NCBI GenBank assembly: GCA_050950205.1
Contig: JBMNHF010000020.1
Coordinates: 164,236-228,235, forward strand
DNA from: WRAV01 sp050950205
Lineage (GTDB): Bacteria; Bacillota; Clostridia; Oscillospirales; Ruminococcaceae
Length of the DNA stretch: 64,000 nucleotides
Direction: 5' to 3'
Below are positions 1 through 8,159 of this stretch, in pieces. Position 1 is the first letter of the stretch. Each line of letters starts with the position of its first letter. Both the position numbers and the translations under genes were made by a program. A model generated the notes under the pieces. The model was not told where the DNA came from. It ran no database searches and worked only from the letters and a program-made list of their open reading frames with translations.

Positions 1-151
1 TATATATGAAAATTCGTTCAAAGGCAATGAAGTCCAAAGGATCCAACTCAAAAATAAGGATCGATTTCGACCGGAACATGGCCTCTGCCCGCCCTTGCCA
101 TGCTGTCCATAACGGCCATGGCAAGCTTCCCCCCAAGATAGTCAGACAGGA

Positions 152-177
152 AAGAGCCTCCCCACGGGAAGGCTCTT
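152..177 (-). terminator. Hairpin downstream of the metallopeptidase gene
   Basis: An 8-bp inverted repeat (AAGAGCCT and AGGCTCTT) lies about 40 bases past the stop of the gene at 219. On the minus strand it is followed by a short T-rich stretch, so it fits a weak intrinsic terminator. I see no gene in bases 1-216. Confidence 0.5.
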
Positions 178-216
178 GGTTGAGTGTTGGCAATGGATGG
201 GATCCCCTCAAACTTT

Positions 217-1512
217 TTAGGCTGCGGAGGTGGAGGCTCGCAACAAGGTTCCGCCGTCCTTGGGTTCCGGAAGCTGTTCTGTCTCTTTCTCCTCTTCCAT
301 GGGGGAATGGCGCTGCAGCTGTGCGGCCTGCCGGGCCCGCTCTTCCTCCCGCTCCTTTTTGAGCAGCTGGGCATAAGCTAAATCTTCCGCCAGTTTGGCG
401 TCCAGCTCTTCCTTGTACTCCATTAAATCCCGCCCGGGATTGCCATAGGTCCCTTCCGGGAACAGCACCAGATGGTTGCCGTAAACGTCCTTACAGTACC
501 ACCCTCCCAGACTGGGAAACCACACCGTGCTCTTCTCGTCCACAAGCAGGTTGTTGAGAAGGGTGAGGGGAACCAAACGGGGCTCGGGCATATTGATAAA
601 GATAAGATGTGGCCCCGAAAGCCGCAACCCCGCTGCGGTGGTGGAAGTAGGAGTGCTGTATACCAGACGGAAGTTATCCAGCATTTCCAGATTATCCGGC
701 ATGGTAATCTTTAGCAGCCGTTCAATGTAAGCCACCTTTTTGCCAAGGGGGGTGGTCACCGTGGTTCTTCCCATTTTTCGGGAAAGGCGGTGGGAAATTC
801 CAAGGCCCGCCCGGTTGCAGGCAAAGGCATGGGCAAAGGTTTCGGCAAAGTCCTCGTCATACTGGGTGGCGGCATATTCGGTGATAAACACTTTTTTATC
901 CACAGATTCGGGAGCAAAGAAGTTTCCTTCCATCAGTCCCAGCCAGCGCCGCTCCATAGAAATATACCCATACCGGTCGGTGAGCATAAAGTGAAAGGCG
1001 TGGCCAAATTCGTGGAGGATGGTAAGGGGGTTATCCCCTGTGGCCACCCCCTGTTCTTCCCAAAAGGGAATGTAGAGCCTAATCCGGGAGGTGTGGCGGT
1101 TAAAGCCCCCCACCTGCACCTCCGGCTGGGGTTTTTCACTGTAAGGCCCCCGCATATCGGCATAGACATATTCAAAGGTGAGCCTGCGCTTATTTAGCTC
1201 ATAATAATAGGCGGAAACCTTGCGAACCAGACGGGGGGTGACGGTATCGAGCGCCTCGTCCAAGGTGCGCAGAGTTTCGGGGACAATGGTAGCCAACTGC
1301 CGGGAATTCTCTCCCGTCTCGGTGGGATAGAGAATGGTGATGCCGTACTTCTCCTCCAACGCTTCGGCCAGCTCTTCCACTTCCCGGTTATTTTGCTCCA
1401 GATCGCTGAGGGAATAGGTTTGGGAGGGTGCAGCCAGAGCAGGCACCGTCATGCCGCTCCACAGCAGCATCACGGCCAAGACCAGCGCCAAAACTTTTGT
1501 CAAGGTCTTCAT
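217..1512 (-). CDS. Secreted zinc metallopeptidase-like protein
   Basis: The 431-residue product starts with a signal peptide (charged MKTLTK then a hydrophobic stretch ending near AALA, residues 1-28). A HEFGH zinc-binding motif sits at residues 167-171 and a downstream FAETFAHAF stretch near 225 could supply the third ligand, as in gluzincin-type peptidases. The C-terminal 40 residues are charged and low in complexity. The start at 1512 was preferred to the ATG at 1563 because it begins the signal peptide directly. The gene stands alone, divergent from the ArsC-like gene. The fold and motif indicate a peptidase, but the substrate is unknown; it could be a spore or cell-surface protease. Confidence 0.7.
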   Translation of the reverse strand: MKTLTKVLALVLAVMLLWSGMTVPALAAPSQTYSLSDLEQNNREVEELAEALEEKYGITILYPTETGENSRQLATIVPETLRTLDEALDTVTPRLVRKVSAYYYELNKRRLTFEYVYADMRGPYSEKPQPEVQVGGFNRHTSRIRLYIPFWEEQGVATGDNPLTILHEFGHAFHFMLTDRYGYISMERRWLGLMEGNFFAPESVDKKVFITEYAATQYDEDFAETFAHAFACNRAGLGISHRLSRKMGRTTVTTPLGKKVAYIERLLKITMPDNLEMLDNFRLVYSTPTSTTAAGLRLSGPHLIFINMPEPRLVPLTLLNNLLVDEKSTVWFPSLGGWYCKDVYGNHLVLFPEGTYGNPGRDLMEYKEELDAKLAEDLAYAQLLKKEREEERARQAAQLQRHSPMEEEKETEQLPEPKDGGTLLRASTSAA

Positions 1513-1635
1513 CCAGCTTACCCCACACCGTTCATGAAAGAGGTTTTTATTCTTCCGGAACATATCTACTTTATTTAGTGTAGCTCGAAACCGATCCCAA
1601 AGTCAATATTAAATCACAACAAATCTCCTTACGTC

Positions 1636-1664
1636 TTGCATTTGCGGGATACCCATATTATACT
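1636..1664 (+). promoter_or_regulatory. Sigma-A promoter for the ArsC/Spx-like gene
   Basis: TTGCAT at 1636-1641 and TATACT at 1659-1664 are separated by 17 bases, 32 bases upstream of the start codon. Confidence 0.65.
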
Positions 1665-1695
1665 AAAATTGTAGTGTGTAAAGGAGGCTTTAAAA

Positions 1696-2061
1696 ATGAG
1701 GGTATTGTTTCTTTGCTATCCCGGCTGTTCCACCTGTGCCAAGGCCCAACGCTGGCTGGAGGAAAGGGGTATTGCCTATACGCAACGAAATATAAAAACT
1801 CATAATCCCACCGCCGCCGAGCTGGAGGAGTGGATTGCCAAAAGCGGGTTGGACAGCGCCCGGTTTTTCAATACCAGCGGAATGCGTTACCGAGAGCTTT
1901 CCCTCAAAGACAAGCTGCCCACCATGGATCTTGCGGAACGGATTGCGCTGCTGGCCACCGACGGAATGCTGGTAAAACGTCCCCTGTTGATTGGCGATTC
2001 CTTTGTTTTGGTGGGCTTTCAGCCTTCCCGATGGGAAGAGCAGCTGTCCCATAAGGGATAA
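1696..2061 (+). CDS. ArsC/Spx family thioredoxin-fold protein
   Basis: The 121-residue protein has the layout of the ArsC/Spx/YffB family: an N-terminal beta strand followed by CSTC (residues 12-15, a CxxC pair), then a helix with the KAQRWLEERGI signature. The C-terminal half has the family pattern LLATDGMLVKRPLLI around residues 93-106. An AAAGGAGG ribosome binding site precedes the ATG. The family includes glutaredoxin-dependent arsenate reductases and Spx transcription regulators. No ars genes are nearby, so a redox or regulatory role is at least as likely as arsenate reduction. Confidence 0.8.
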   Translation: MRVLFLCYPGCSTCAKAQRWLEERGIAYTQRNIKTHNPTAAELEEWIAKSGLDSARFFNTSGMRYRELSLKDKLPTMDLAERIALLATDGMLVKRPLLIGDSFVLVGFQPSRWEEQLSHKG

Positions 2062-2149
2062 CGGTAAAACGTGGGTATTTAGCTACAGCTTCTAACGACC
2101 TGCTTACGGATGAGTTGGTGAAATGAAACAGGAAAACCTTAGCAAGGCA

Positions 2150-2182
2150 CAACCGGCTTCTTGGATGAGGCCGGTTGTTGTT
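2150..2182 (+). terminator. Terminator after the ArsC/Spx-like gene
   Basis: A perfect 8-bp stem (CAACCGGC/GCCGGTTG) is followed by a T-rich run. It lies about 90 bases after the stop codon. Confidence 0.65.
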
Positions 2183-2319
2183 GTCAAAATGCTCTGCCGT
2201 TTTTTGCCGCTTTAAGGGAATAGAAGTTGCTCTTTTGGCGGACAATATCCATAAGGCATTTTTCTTGCCATGCAGGACAGACAGGCTCTAGCAGGGCTTT
2301 TTGAAAGGATGATACTTGA

Positions 2320-2607
2320 ATGAACCAGATCTATCAAAATCTGCCTCCAAATATCAATCAATACACTCCCACTCCCGACTCTTCCGCCTTGGATATTGTG
2401 GGACTGGTGAAAAAATCGGGGAAAATCACAGGTTATCAGCTTTCCAACGGCATGAAGGTGACCAAAGCCCAAGGGGTAGAGCTGGCCAAGCAAAATAAAA
2501 TTCGGGGAGTTGCTGTAGCGGTCAATCAAGGTACCGAGTACCTGCGGGCTCTGCCAGACCCCGTTCATGGCAACAATTTGAGCAACCTGCCCTCCATTTC
2601 CCAATAG
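2320..2607 (+). CDS. DUF3892 domain protein
   Basis: This 95-residue protein contains the short DUF3892 pattern: ITGYQLSNG, then KAQGVELAKQNKIRGVAVA, then NQGTEYLRALPD (residues 35-82). The family is common and uncharacterised in Firmicutes. The N-terminal 25 residues are rich in Pro, Asn and Thr. The gene converges on apbE and shares its terminator. No function can be assigned from context. Confidence 0.75.
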   Translation: MNQIYQNLPPNINQYTPTPDSSALDIVGLVKKSGKITGYQLSNGMKVTKAQGVELAKQNKIRGVAVAVNQGTEYLRALPDPVHGNNLSNLPSISQ

Positions 2608-2621
2608 TGCACCAAAGCTGA

Positions 2622-2646
2622 AAAAGCCGCCATATAGGCGGCTTTT
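2622..2646. terminator. Bidirectional terminator between DUF3892 gene and apbE
   Basis: AAAAAGCCGCC and GGCGGCTTTT form an 8-10 bp stem with A- and T-tracts on both sides, so it can stop transcription from both converging genes. Confidence 0.8.
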
Positions 2647-2664
2647 GTGTGCTTCGCAATAAGC

Positions 2665-3657
2665 TTACGCTACGGGCTGGTAGCGGTCCACCAGTCCGGA
2701 ACTGAGCAGTGTCTTTCCGTCTGCGGTCAAAAAGATTGCTTCGGTATCCTCCATGTTCTCCACCAGCTGCATGGCCTCTTCCGTCCCCAGCAAAAAGCAC
2801 AGCGTACTCAAACCGTCGGCCCAAGTGGAGGAGGGGGAAAGAATGGAAACCGAAAGCAGGCCGGTTTGGGCAGGCATACCGTTGGTGGCGTCGAGGATGT
2901 GGTGGTAAATGACGCCGTCCTCCCCGGTGAAACTGCGCTCGTACAGCCCCGCGGAAACCAAAGAGAGATCGGAAATTTCCAAGCTTCCCACAATCTCCTG
3001 CCGGTTTCCAAAGGGTTTTTGCACCCCAATGACAAAGGGTTTGTTTCCCGGCTTATTTCCCACGGTAATCACATTGCCGCCCAAATTGACAATGGCACCC
3101 GGCACCTTTTGCTCCCGCAGGTGCCGAGCCATTTGATCGGCAATAAACCCTTTGGCGATACTTCCCAAATCCAGTTGGGCACCGTTTTTCAGCTCCACCA
3201 TGTGGTTTTCCAGAAGCAGAACATTCTCCTGCCCCACCAGAGCCAGAGCCTGAGCAAGCTTCTTCTCATCCGGCACCTTCCCGGTTTCGCCCTTAAAGTC
3301 CCACAAATCCATGACAGGGGCAATGGTGATGTCGTAGCGTCCATGGGAAAGAGCCCCAATCTGCAGAGCGGTTTTTAACATATCATAAAGCTCCGGGGCG
3401 ATTTCAACCGGCCCTTGCCCCCTGTTTAGCTGAGAAACCAGACTTTTGGGATTATGGCGGTCCAAGATATTGTCGTAATAACGGCAAAGCTCCATGGCAC
3501 CATCCAGCACCGCCTCGTCCTTGCTACCGTAAAGGGTAACGGTGACAAAGGTATCCAACAAAAACTCGGTGCGGGTTGCCGTCTTTGTGGTTTGAGCGGT
3601 AGAGCAGGCGGTGAGCATCAGCAAACACAATCCAAATAGAGCGATGAATTTTCGCAG
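2665..3657 (-). CDS. apbE: FAD:protein FMN transferase (ApbE), lipoprotein
   Basis: The product attaches FMN covalently to threonine or serine of flavoproteins such as Rnf or Nqr subunits. A lipoprotein signal (hydrophobic run then LMLTAC) is followed by the ApbE domain: TEFLLDTFVTVTLYG at the start, GSIAKGFIADQM in the middle (flavin-binding region), INLGGNV-like INLGG/IVNLGG and a C-terminal HHILDATNG with the DGLSTLCFLLG motif (metal-binding Asp). The longest frame opens at 3726 with no ribosome binding site. A GAAAGAAGG sequence sits 7 bases before an in-frame CTG at 3657, immediately ahead of the signal peptide, so I place the start there. The flavoprotein target is not in this window. 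Confidence 0.88.
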   Translation of the reverse strand: MRKFIALFGLCLLMLTACSTAQTTKTATRTEFLLDTFVTVTLYGSKDEAVLDGAMELCRYYDNILDRHNPKSLVSQLNRGQGPVEIAPELYDMLKTALQIGALSHGRYDITIAPVMDLWDFKGETGKVPDEKKLAQALALVGQENVLLLENHMVELKNGAQLDLGSIAKGFIADQMARHLREQKVPGAIVNLGGNVITVGNKPGNKPFVIGVQKPFGNRQEIVGSLEISDLSLVSAGLYERSFTGEDGVIYHHILDATNGMPAQTGLLSVSILSPSSTWADGLSTLCFLLGTEEAMQLVENMEDTEAIFLTADGKTLLSSGLVDRYQPVA

Positions 3658-3734
3658 AAAGATACCTTCTTTCCCAACAGTCTTTTTGTTATTATGAAGC
3701 AAAAAAGAAAAAAAAACAAGGCGCACAATTTGAA

Positions 3735-3763
3735 TTGAAAGAGTGTATCAACAGTGCTATAAT
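3735..3763 (+). promoter_or_regulatory. Sigma-A promoter for comFB
   Basis: TTGAAA at 3735-3740 and a consensus TATAAT at 3758-3763 are 17 bases apart, just upstream of the comFB ribosome binding site. Confidence 0.8.
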
Positions 3764-3791
3764 AAAGATATCAAGATAAGGGGGTTTGCTT

Positions 3792-4091
3792 GTGCTGGCA
3801 TTTGCCCACCACTCAGACGAAAACAACCATTATGTCGTTGTCAATGTTTACGAGGAACTGGTCAAGCAAAATGTTCTGACGATGGTTGAGTATATGAATA
3901 TGTGCTCCTGCGAAAAATGCATTTCCGATGCATGCGCCTTGGTTCTCAATCAGCTTCCCCCTCTCTATGTCACCACCCGCAAGGGCGAACTGATTACCCA
4001 GGTCCACCAAACCACCCAGGATCAACACATTGATTTGACGGTCAAGGTGGTGCAGGCCCTGCAAATGGTTAAGGAGTCCCCTCGCCATTGA
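3792..4091 (+). CDS. ComFB family protein
   Basis: This 99-residue protein matches the late-competence ComFB family: YVVVNVYEELVKQ near the start, a cysteine cluster CSCEKCISDACALVLNQLPP (likely zinc-binding) and a YVTT motif. Some homologues in cyanobacteria have been reported to bind cyclic dinucleotides. I chose the GTG at 3792, which has GGGGG 7 bases upstream, over the TTG at 3786 that abuts it. It is monocistronic between its own promoter and terminator. No comF operon is adjacent, so the role here is unclear. Confidence 0.75.
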   Translation: MLAFAHHSDENNHYVVVNVYEELVKQNVLTMVEYMNMCSCEKCISDACALVLNQLPPLYVTTRKGELITQVHQTTQDQHIDLTVKVVQALQMVKESPRH

Positions 4092-4159
4092 TGAGGCCGG
4101 GATCAAACCGCTATGCATTGGTCTGGAATCTGTAGGCTCAGGACACAAACTCCGACGGT

Positions 4160-4190
4160 AGAGCTCCCCTTGGGAAGCTCTTTTCTTTTT
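4160..4190 (+). terminator. Terminator after comFB
   Basis: AGAGCT..CCC and GGG..AGCTCT pair into a hairpin followed by TTTTCTTTTT. Confidence 0.75.
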
Positions 4191-4234
4191 CACGGCACAA
4201 AAGATAAAGTCGTGCAGACAGAAAGGGGATTGAT

Positions 4235-5293
4235 ATGGAGCGCTGGATGGTGGATCTTTGTCGGGCCATGCCAAAGGTGGAACTGCACCTGCACCTGGAC
4301 GGAGCCCTGCGACCCAAAACAGCTCTGGATCTGGCCGCTGCCCGGCAGTGGCGGGGTTTTGAGGCTCCCCTATCCTACCGGCAGATGCACCGCAGACTGG
4401 TGGTTCCCCATGCACTTGCCTCTCAGGAGGAGCTGCTCTCCTATTTTGAAACACCGGGCCTGCTGTTAAATACCCGGGAAGCCCTTCGCCGAGTCACCCG
4501 GGAACTTGTCTGGGAAAAGGCGGCGGATCATGTTTGCTACTGCGAAATCCGCTGGGCTCCCCAGCTCCACACCGCAGAGAGCCTGTCCGTTCGCCAAGTG
4601 GTGGAAACCGTTTTGGAGGAAAGTGCAGCCGCTTCCCGAAAAACGGGGGTTGTGGTTCGACTGATTGCCGTGGGGATGCGCACCCATTCTTTAAAGCAAA
4701 ACCTGCAGATGCTGGAGGAAATCGCCCCCTTTGCCGGGAAAGGTTTGGCAGCGGTGGATTTTGCCGGCCCGGAGGCAAAGGCTCCCGACGCATTGGAGCA
4801 GGAAGCCTTTTTTCTGCGGGCCCGGGAATTGGGCTTTGAAATCACCTTTCATTGCGGGGAGCTGCCCGGCAGCGCCCCCAGGCTGGCGGAGCAAATAATG
4901 CGCCTTGGCCCCAGGCGGGTGGCTCACGGTGCCGGGTCGGCTGAGGATCCCGCCCTTTGTGCCCTGTTGCGGGAGCGGGATGTCATGCTGGACCTCTGTC
5001 CCACCAGCAATCTGCAGGCGGGACTGTATCCCGATTACCAAAGCTACCCACTCCCCCAACTTATGGCAGCGGGGGTTCCGGTGAGCATCAGCACCGACGA
5101 TCCGGTTCTCTCCGACCTTTCCCTCTCCGATGAATACCTTCATCTCCTAGGTGCCGGGCAGGTGGACCTTGCCACTTTGTGGCAGCTCAATTTGGATGCG
5201 CTGGTCCATGCCTTTTTGGAGGAAGCGGAAAAGGCTCGCCTTCTTGCCTGGATGAAGGATTGGGCCTCCAACGTCCCCGAGTTGAAGGAGTAG
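4235..5293 (+). CDS. add: Adenosine deaminase
   Basis: The 352-residue enzyme hydrolyses adenosine (or deoxyadenosine) to inosine plus ammonia in purine salvage. Visible amidohydrolase motifs are HLHLDG near residue 20 (zinc His pair), FHCGE near 205 (zinc His and catalytic Glu), RVAHGAG near 230 (catalytic His) and STDDP near 290 (zinc Asp). The length fits bacterial Add. AAAGGGG precedes the ATG by 7 bases. It is a single gene with its own terminator. Adenine deaminase or a related deaminase is possible, since this family diverges in specificity. Confidence 0.87.
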   Translation: MERWMVDLCRAMPKVELHLHLDGALRPKTALDLAAARQWRGFEAPLSYRQMHRRLVVPHALASQEELLSYFETPGLLLNTREALRRVTRELVWEKAADHVCYCEIRWAPQLHTAESLSVRQVVETVLEESAAASRKTGVVVRLIAVGMRTHSLKQNLQMLEEIAPFAGKGLAAVDFAGPEAKAPDALEQEAFFLRARELGFEITFHCGELPGSAPRLAEQIMRLGPRRVAHGAGSAEDPALCALLRERDVMLDLCPTSNLQAGLYPDYQSYPLPQLMAAGVPVSISTDDPVLSDLSLSDEYLHLLGAGQVDLATLWQLNLDALVHAFLEEAEKARLLAWMKDWASNVPELKE

Positions 5294-5328
5294 AAGCTGC
5301 TTTGTCCAACCGTTTCTTGCTGATAACC

Positions 5329-5367
5329 AACGCCCACCCTTGGTGAAAAGGTGGGCGTTGGTGTTTT
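5329..5367 (+). terminator. Terminator after adenosine deaminase gene
   Basis: A perfect 10-bp stem (AACGCCCACC/GGTGGGCGTT) is followed by GGTGTTTTTA. Confidence 0.8.
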
Positions 5368-5386
5368 TATTGATCTAACCTTATCT

Positions 5387-6334
5387 CTACACTACCTTGA
5401 TGGCCCAAGCAGGGCAGGTGGAGGCGCAGTATCCGCAGAGAAGGCAGCGGCTGTCATTGCATACCGCCCGTCCCTCCTGCAGGGAAAGGGCCTTTTGGCC
5501 GCAGCGCTCCACACAGATGCCGCATCCCTCACACCAGTCATCGATGTGGAGATGGCGCACCTTGCGTTCCAATTCCCCCTTAGCTTGGGGAGAAAATTCC
5601 CCGGTTTGGTAGAATTCAAGATTGGCCTTAAGCTCCTCCACGCTTTGCATCCCCAGAGCCACGCTGTCCACCCAGGGCAGGGAAAAAGCGTACCGCAAAC
5701 ACTCCCCCGCCGACCGGAAGAGGTTGCCGCCTCCCAAAGGCTTCATGGAAAAAACCCCCATTCCCCGATGGTGGGCTTGGCGAACGGCCTGTTCCATTTG
5801 GGCGCGGGTGCCGTCCATAATCCCCAACCCCTCCCGATTGAGCAAAGGGTGGATGACATCCAGCTCCATTTGCAGAGCACCCTCCACAGCCGCGATTCGA
5901 TGCATGGAGGCCCCCACCGCCCGGATAATCCCCCGCTGCTTTTGCTCCAGCAAATATTCCAGGGCTTCCCGGTGGCCTCGCAGGGTGTGGATACTCTCCT
6001 GTTCGTGGAGCATAAAAATATCCACCACATCCCGGTTTAGTTCCCGGCGGGCCTGCTCCAGAGCTTCTTCTGCCAACTGGCGGGTGTAGGCATAGGTTTT
6101 GGTGGAAATGACGATATCCTTTTGCCCGGTTATCTCCATGGCCCGGCGCAAATAGGGGTAGGTTTCGTATAGTTGGGCGGTATCGAAAAAATTGATGCCC
6201 CGCTCCACCGCCTCTGCCATCAAGGCGGCACCTTGCTCCAAAGGCAGGTTGGCCTGCAAAGGCCCTGCTGTCAGCGTGCCAAAGCAGATGCGACTCACCT
6301 TGATATTTGTCTTTCCCAACCTTCTGTATTCCAT
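5387..6334 (-). CDS. Aldo/keto reductase with C-terminal 2[4Fe-4S] ferredoxin domain
   Basis: Residues 1-260 form an aldo/keto reductase barrel: YRRLGKTNIKVS start, FFDTAQLYETY (catalytic Asp and Tyr), STKTYAY (catalytic Lys region). The last 55 residues carry CEGCGICVERC and CLLCGYCASTCP, giving two ferredoxin-type clusters. This fusion is common in anaerobes; the clusters may feed electrons to or from ferredoxin. The start at 6334 has GAGGTGG upstream, while the frame's first ATG at 6367 does not. The ireB gene follows on the same strand upstream. The substrate is unknown. Confidence 0.85.
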   Translation of the reverse strand: MEYRRLGKTNIKVSRICFGTLTAGPLQANLPLEQGAALMAEAVERGINFFDTAQLYETYPYLRRAMEITGQKDIVISTKTYAYTRQLAEEALEQARRELNRDVVDIFMLHEQESIHTLRGHREALEYLLEQKQRGIIRAVGASMHRIAAVEGALQMELDVIHPLLNREGLGIMDGTRAQMEQAVRQAHHRGMGVFSMKPLGGGNLFRSAGECLRYAFSLPWVDSVALGMQSVEELKANLEFYQTGEFSPQAKGELERKVRHLHIDDWCEGCGICVERCGQKALSLQEGRAVCNDSRCLLCGYCASTCPAWAIKVV

Positions 6335-6397
6335 AAGCCACCTCACAACCGAAGCGCCGGATACCACTTCGGCATCCGGCGCAACATATTTGTGGAA

Positions 6398-6655
6398 TCA
6401 GTTCTTATTCTCATGCAAATAGCTTTTGACCAGAGCGTGGAGCAACTCGTCCCGATCAATGCGGCGGATCAGACTGCGGGCATTGTTGTGGGTGGTAATA
6501 TAGGTAGGATCCTCCGACAGAATGTACCCCACAATCTGGTTGATGGGGTTGTAGCCTTTTTCCCGCAGGGCATTATAGACCTGGGTGAGCAGTTCCTTCA
6601 TCTGCCGCTCTTTATCCTCGTGGATGGAAAAACTGATGGTAGGTTCCTGTTGCAT
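6398..6655 (-). CDS. ireB: IreB family regulatory phosphoprotein (UPF0297)
   Basis: The 85-residue protein matches the UPF0297/YrzL family over its whole length, with the family blocks NALREKGYNPINQIVGYILSEDP and ITTHNNARSLIRRIDRDELL. In Enterococcus the homologue is a substrate of the PASTA kinase IreK and affects cephalosporin resistance. GGGGGTGATT precedes the ATG. It is usually next to ruvX (yrrK) and DUF1292 genes, which are not here. It may be cotranscribed with the downstream aldo/keto reductase. Confidence 0.9.
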   Translation of the reverse strand: MQQEPTISFSIHEDKERQMKELLTQVYNALREKGYNPINQIVGYILSEDPTYITTHNNARSLIRRIDRDELLHALVKSYLHENKN

Positions 6656-6687
6656 CCAATCACCCCCAAAAACTATTGGTAATTTAT

Positions 6688-6716
6688 ATCATACAATAGA
6701 TCTTACCTCTTTGCAA
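6688..6716 (-). promoter_or_regulatory. Sigma-A promoter for ireB
   Basis: On the minus strand TTGCAA (6716-6711) and TATGAT (6693-6688) are 17 bases apart, about 33 bases before the start codon. Confidence 0.7.
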
Positions 6717-6781
6717 GTCCTGTTGTTTGGTCTCTTTTTTCATTATAGTCCCGTTTGACAAAAACTATTCCGTTCCAAGGG

Positions 6782-6810
6782 TTGACATAAAAAGCAATGT
6801 GTGATATTAT
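6782..6810 (+). promoter_or_regulatory. Sigma-A promoter for tRNA-fMet
   Basis: A consensus TTGACA at 6782-6787 and TATTAT at 6805-6810 are 17 bases apart, 29 bases upstream of the tRNA. Confidence 0.85.
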
Positions 6811-6839
6811 AAATAAGCTGTTTCGAGGGCATATCATAT

Positions 6840-6916
<77 letters not shown>

Positions 6917-6920
6917 AGTA

Positions 6921-6957
6921 CGCCAACGTTGATTAATGGTCAACGTTGGCGCTTTTC
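6921..6957 (+). terminator. Terminator after tRNA-fMet
   Basis: A perfect 12-bp stem (CGCCAACGTTGA/TCAACGTTGGCG) is followed by CTTTTC. Confidence 0.85.
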
Positions 6958-6961
6958 ATTG

Positions 6962-6991
6962 CAAAAAAACAGTGGGAACAAAGCCCACTGT
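6962..6991 (-). terminator. Terminator after the 58-residue small gene
   Basis: ACAGTGGG and CCCACTGT pair, and on the minus strand the stem is followed by seven T residues. Confidence 0.8.
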
Positions 6992-6998
6992 AAACCGA

Positions 6999-7175
6999 TT
7001 ATTTTGCGGTTGGATCCTGGAGTTGTGACGAAAGCTGTTGAAATTCCTGTTGGAGATTGGATGCATAAGCTCTCAGGTGCTGCTCATCCTGAAAGTCAAT
7101 TCCGCATTGCAAAATATTTTCCTTCACATAGCCGGGCAGGGATTGAAACAGTTGGCAGTTTTGCAGGTCCAGCAT
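6999..7175 (-). CDS. Small hypothetical protein (58 aa)
   Basis: A short frame of 58 residues opens with ATG preceded by GAGGTGAT and ends just ahead of a strong terminator, which supports a real gene. The product begins MLDLQNCQLFQSLPGYVKENI and has a glutamine-rich helical C-terminal half (NLQQEFQQLSSQLQD). I recognise no family. It follows the sirtuin gene by 76 bases on the same strand and may be cotranscribed with it. Confidence 0.6.
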   Translation of the reverse strand: MLDLQNCQLFQSLPGYVKENILQCGIDFQDEQHLRAYASNLQQEFQQLSSQLQDPTAK

Positions 7176-7251
7176 AATATCACCTCAAAGATAGTGTTTC
7201 CTGCCCACCCATTTCTATGCGCGAAAATCAGCGGGCGAAAACTGGAACAAT

Positions 7252-7992
7252 CTACGAAAATCGAATTTTTCCCATCACCGACTGAAAAATCGCCGCAATA
7301 TCATCGCAAATGAGCAAATCGGCTTGTTGATCCACGGCCGAAGGATTTTTATTTATAAAAACCCGCTTTGTTCCGCGGAAAAATTGCAAAAGGCCTGCCG
7401 CGGGATAAACCATTAAAGAGGTTCCCCCCACAATCAAAGTATCCCCATGGGTTAACTCATAGATGGCTTGTTCCAGGGAATCTGTATTCAGGCTTTCTTC
7501 ATATAAAACCACATCTGGCTTTACTCTGCCTTCGCATTTTGTGCAGCGGGGGATCTCTTTCGTCTCCAGGATATACGCAAGGGGATAGAAGCTGCCACAC
7601 TCTTCGCAGTAGTTGCGATGAATGGAGCCGTGTAGTTCTATCACGTTTTTGCTGCCTGCCTGTTGATGCAGTCCATCTATGTTTTGCGTAATCACTGCGG
7701 ACAGCTTTCCCATTTTCTCCAGCTGGGCAAGGGCAATGTGGCATGGGTTTGGCTTTGCCTGCGGATAAACCAGCTTTTCCCTGTAAAACTGAAAGAATTC
7801 CGCCGGGTACTTTTTGTAAAAGGTATGGGAGACCAATTCTTCCGGGGAGCAAGTCCGATTCAATGGTTGGTGGAAGATGCCATCAGCGCTTCTAAAATCC
7901 GGGATACCGGAAGCGGTGGACACCCCAGCGCCACCAAAAAACACAATGCGCTGACTTTCCATAATGATCTTTGCCAGCCGATCTGCGTACAT
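7252..7992 (-). CDS. cobB: SIR2 family NAD-dependent protein deacylase
   Basis: The 246-residue enzyme removes acyl groups from lysines using NAD. It shows GAGVSTASGIPDFRS (residues 20-34, NAD binding), TQNIDGLHQQAG (near 100), ELHGS with the catalytic His (near 118), a four-cysteine zinc site (CEEC and CTKC) and GTSLMVYPAA. The frame starts with GAGGTGAGG upstream. It is alone with a small downstream gene. Whether it deacetylates or desuccinylates cannot be told. Confidence 0.92.
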   Translation of the reverse strand: MYADRLAKIIMESQRIVFFGGAGVSTASGIPDFRSADGIFHQPLNRTCSPEELVSHTFYKKYPAEFFQFYREKLVYPQAKPNPCHIALAQLEKMGKLSAVITQNIDGLHQQAGSKNVIELHGSIHRNYCEECGSFYPLAYILETKEIPRCTKCEGRVKPDVVLYEESLNTDSLEQAIYELTHGDTLIVGGTSLMVYPAAGLLQFFRGTKRVFINKNPSAVDQQADLLICDDIAAIFQSVMGKIRFS

Positions 7993-8121
7993 CCTTCCTC
8001 ACCTCTTTCACGATAATCCAATGCCTTGCAGATACAGTCAACCACGGGAAAAGAAGCAATCCGGTTATGCTCTGAATCCCCTTAAAATATCATACCGAAT
8101 TTACTCCTTTTATTCAAATCG

Positions 8122-8155
8122 AAAAACCCACCAACCAAAAAGTTGATGGGTTTTT
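8122..8155. terminator. Terminator after phoU
   Basis: AAAAACCCA..CAAC and GTTG..TGGGTTTTT form a hairpin flanked by A and T tracts. It lies immediately after the phoU stop; 8016-8121 upstream of the sirtuin contains nothing else I can support. Confidence 0.75.
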
Positions 8156-8159
8156 CCAA

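Noticed and set aside
2124..2216. 30-residue plus-strand frame near 2124
   Set aside because: It overlaps the terminator hairpin at 2150 and has no good ribosome binding site.
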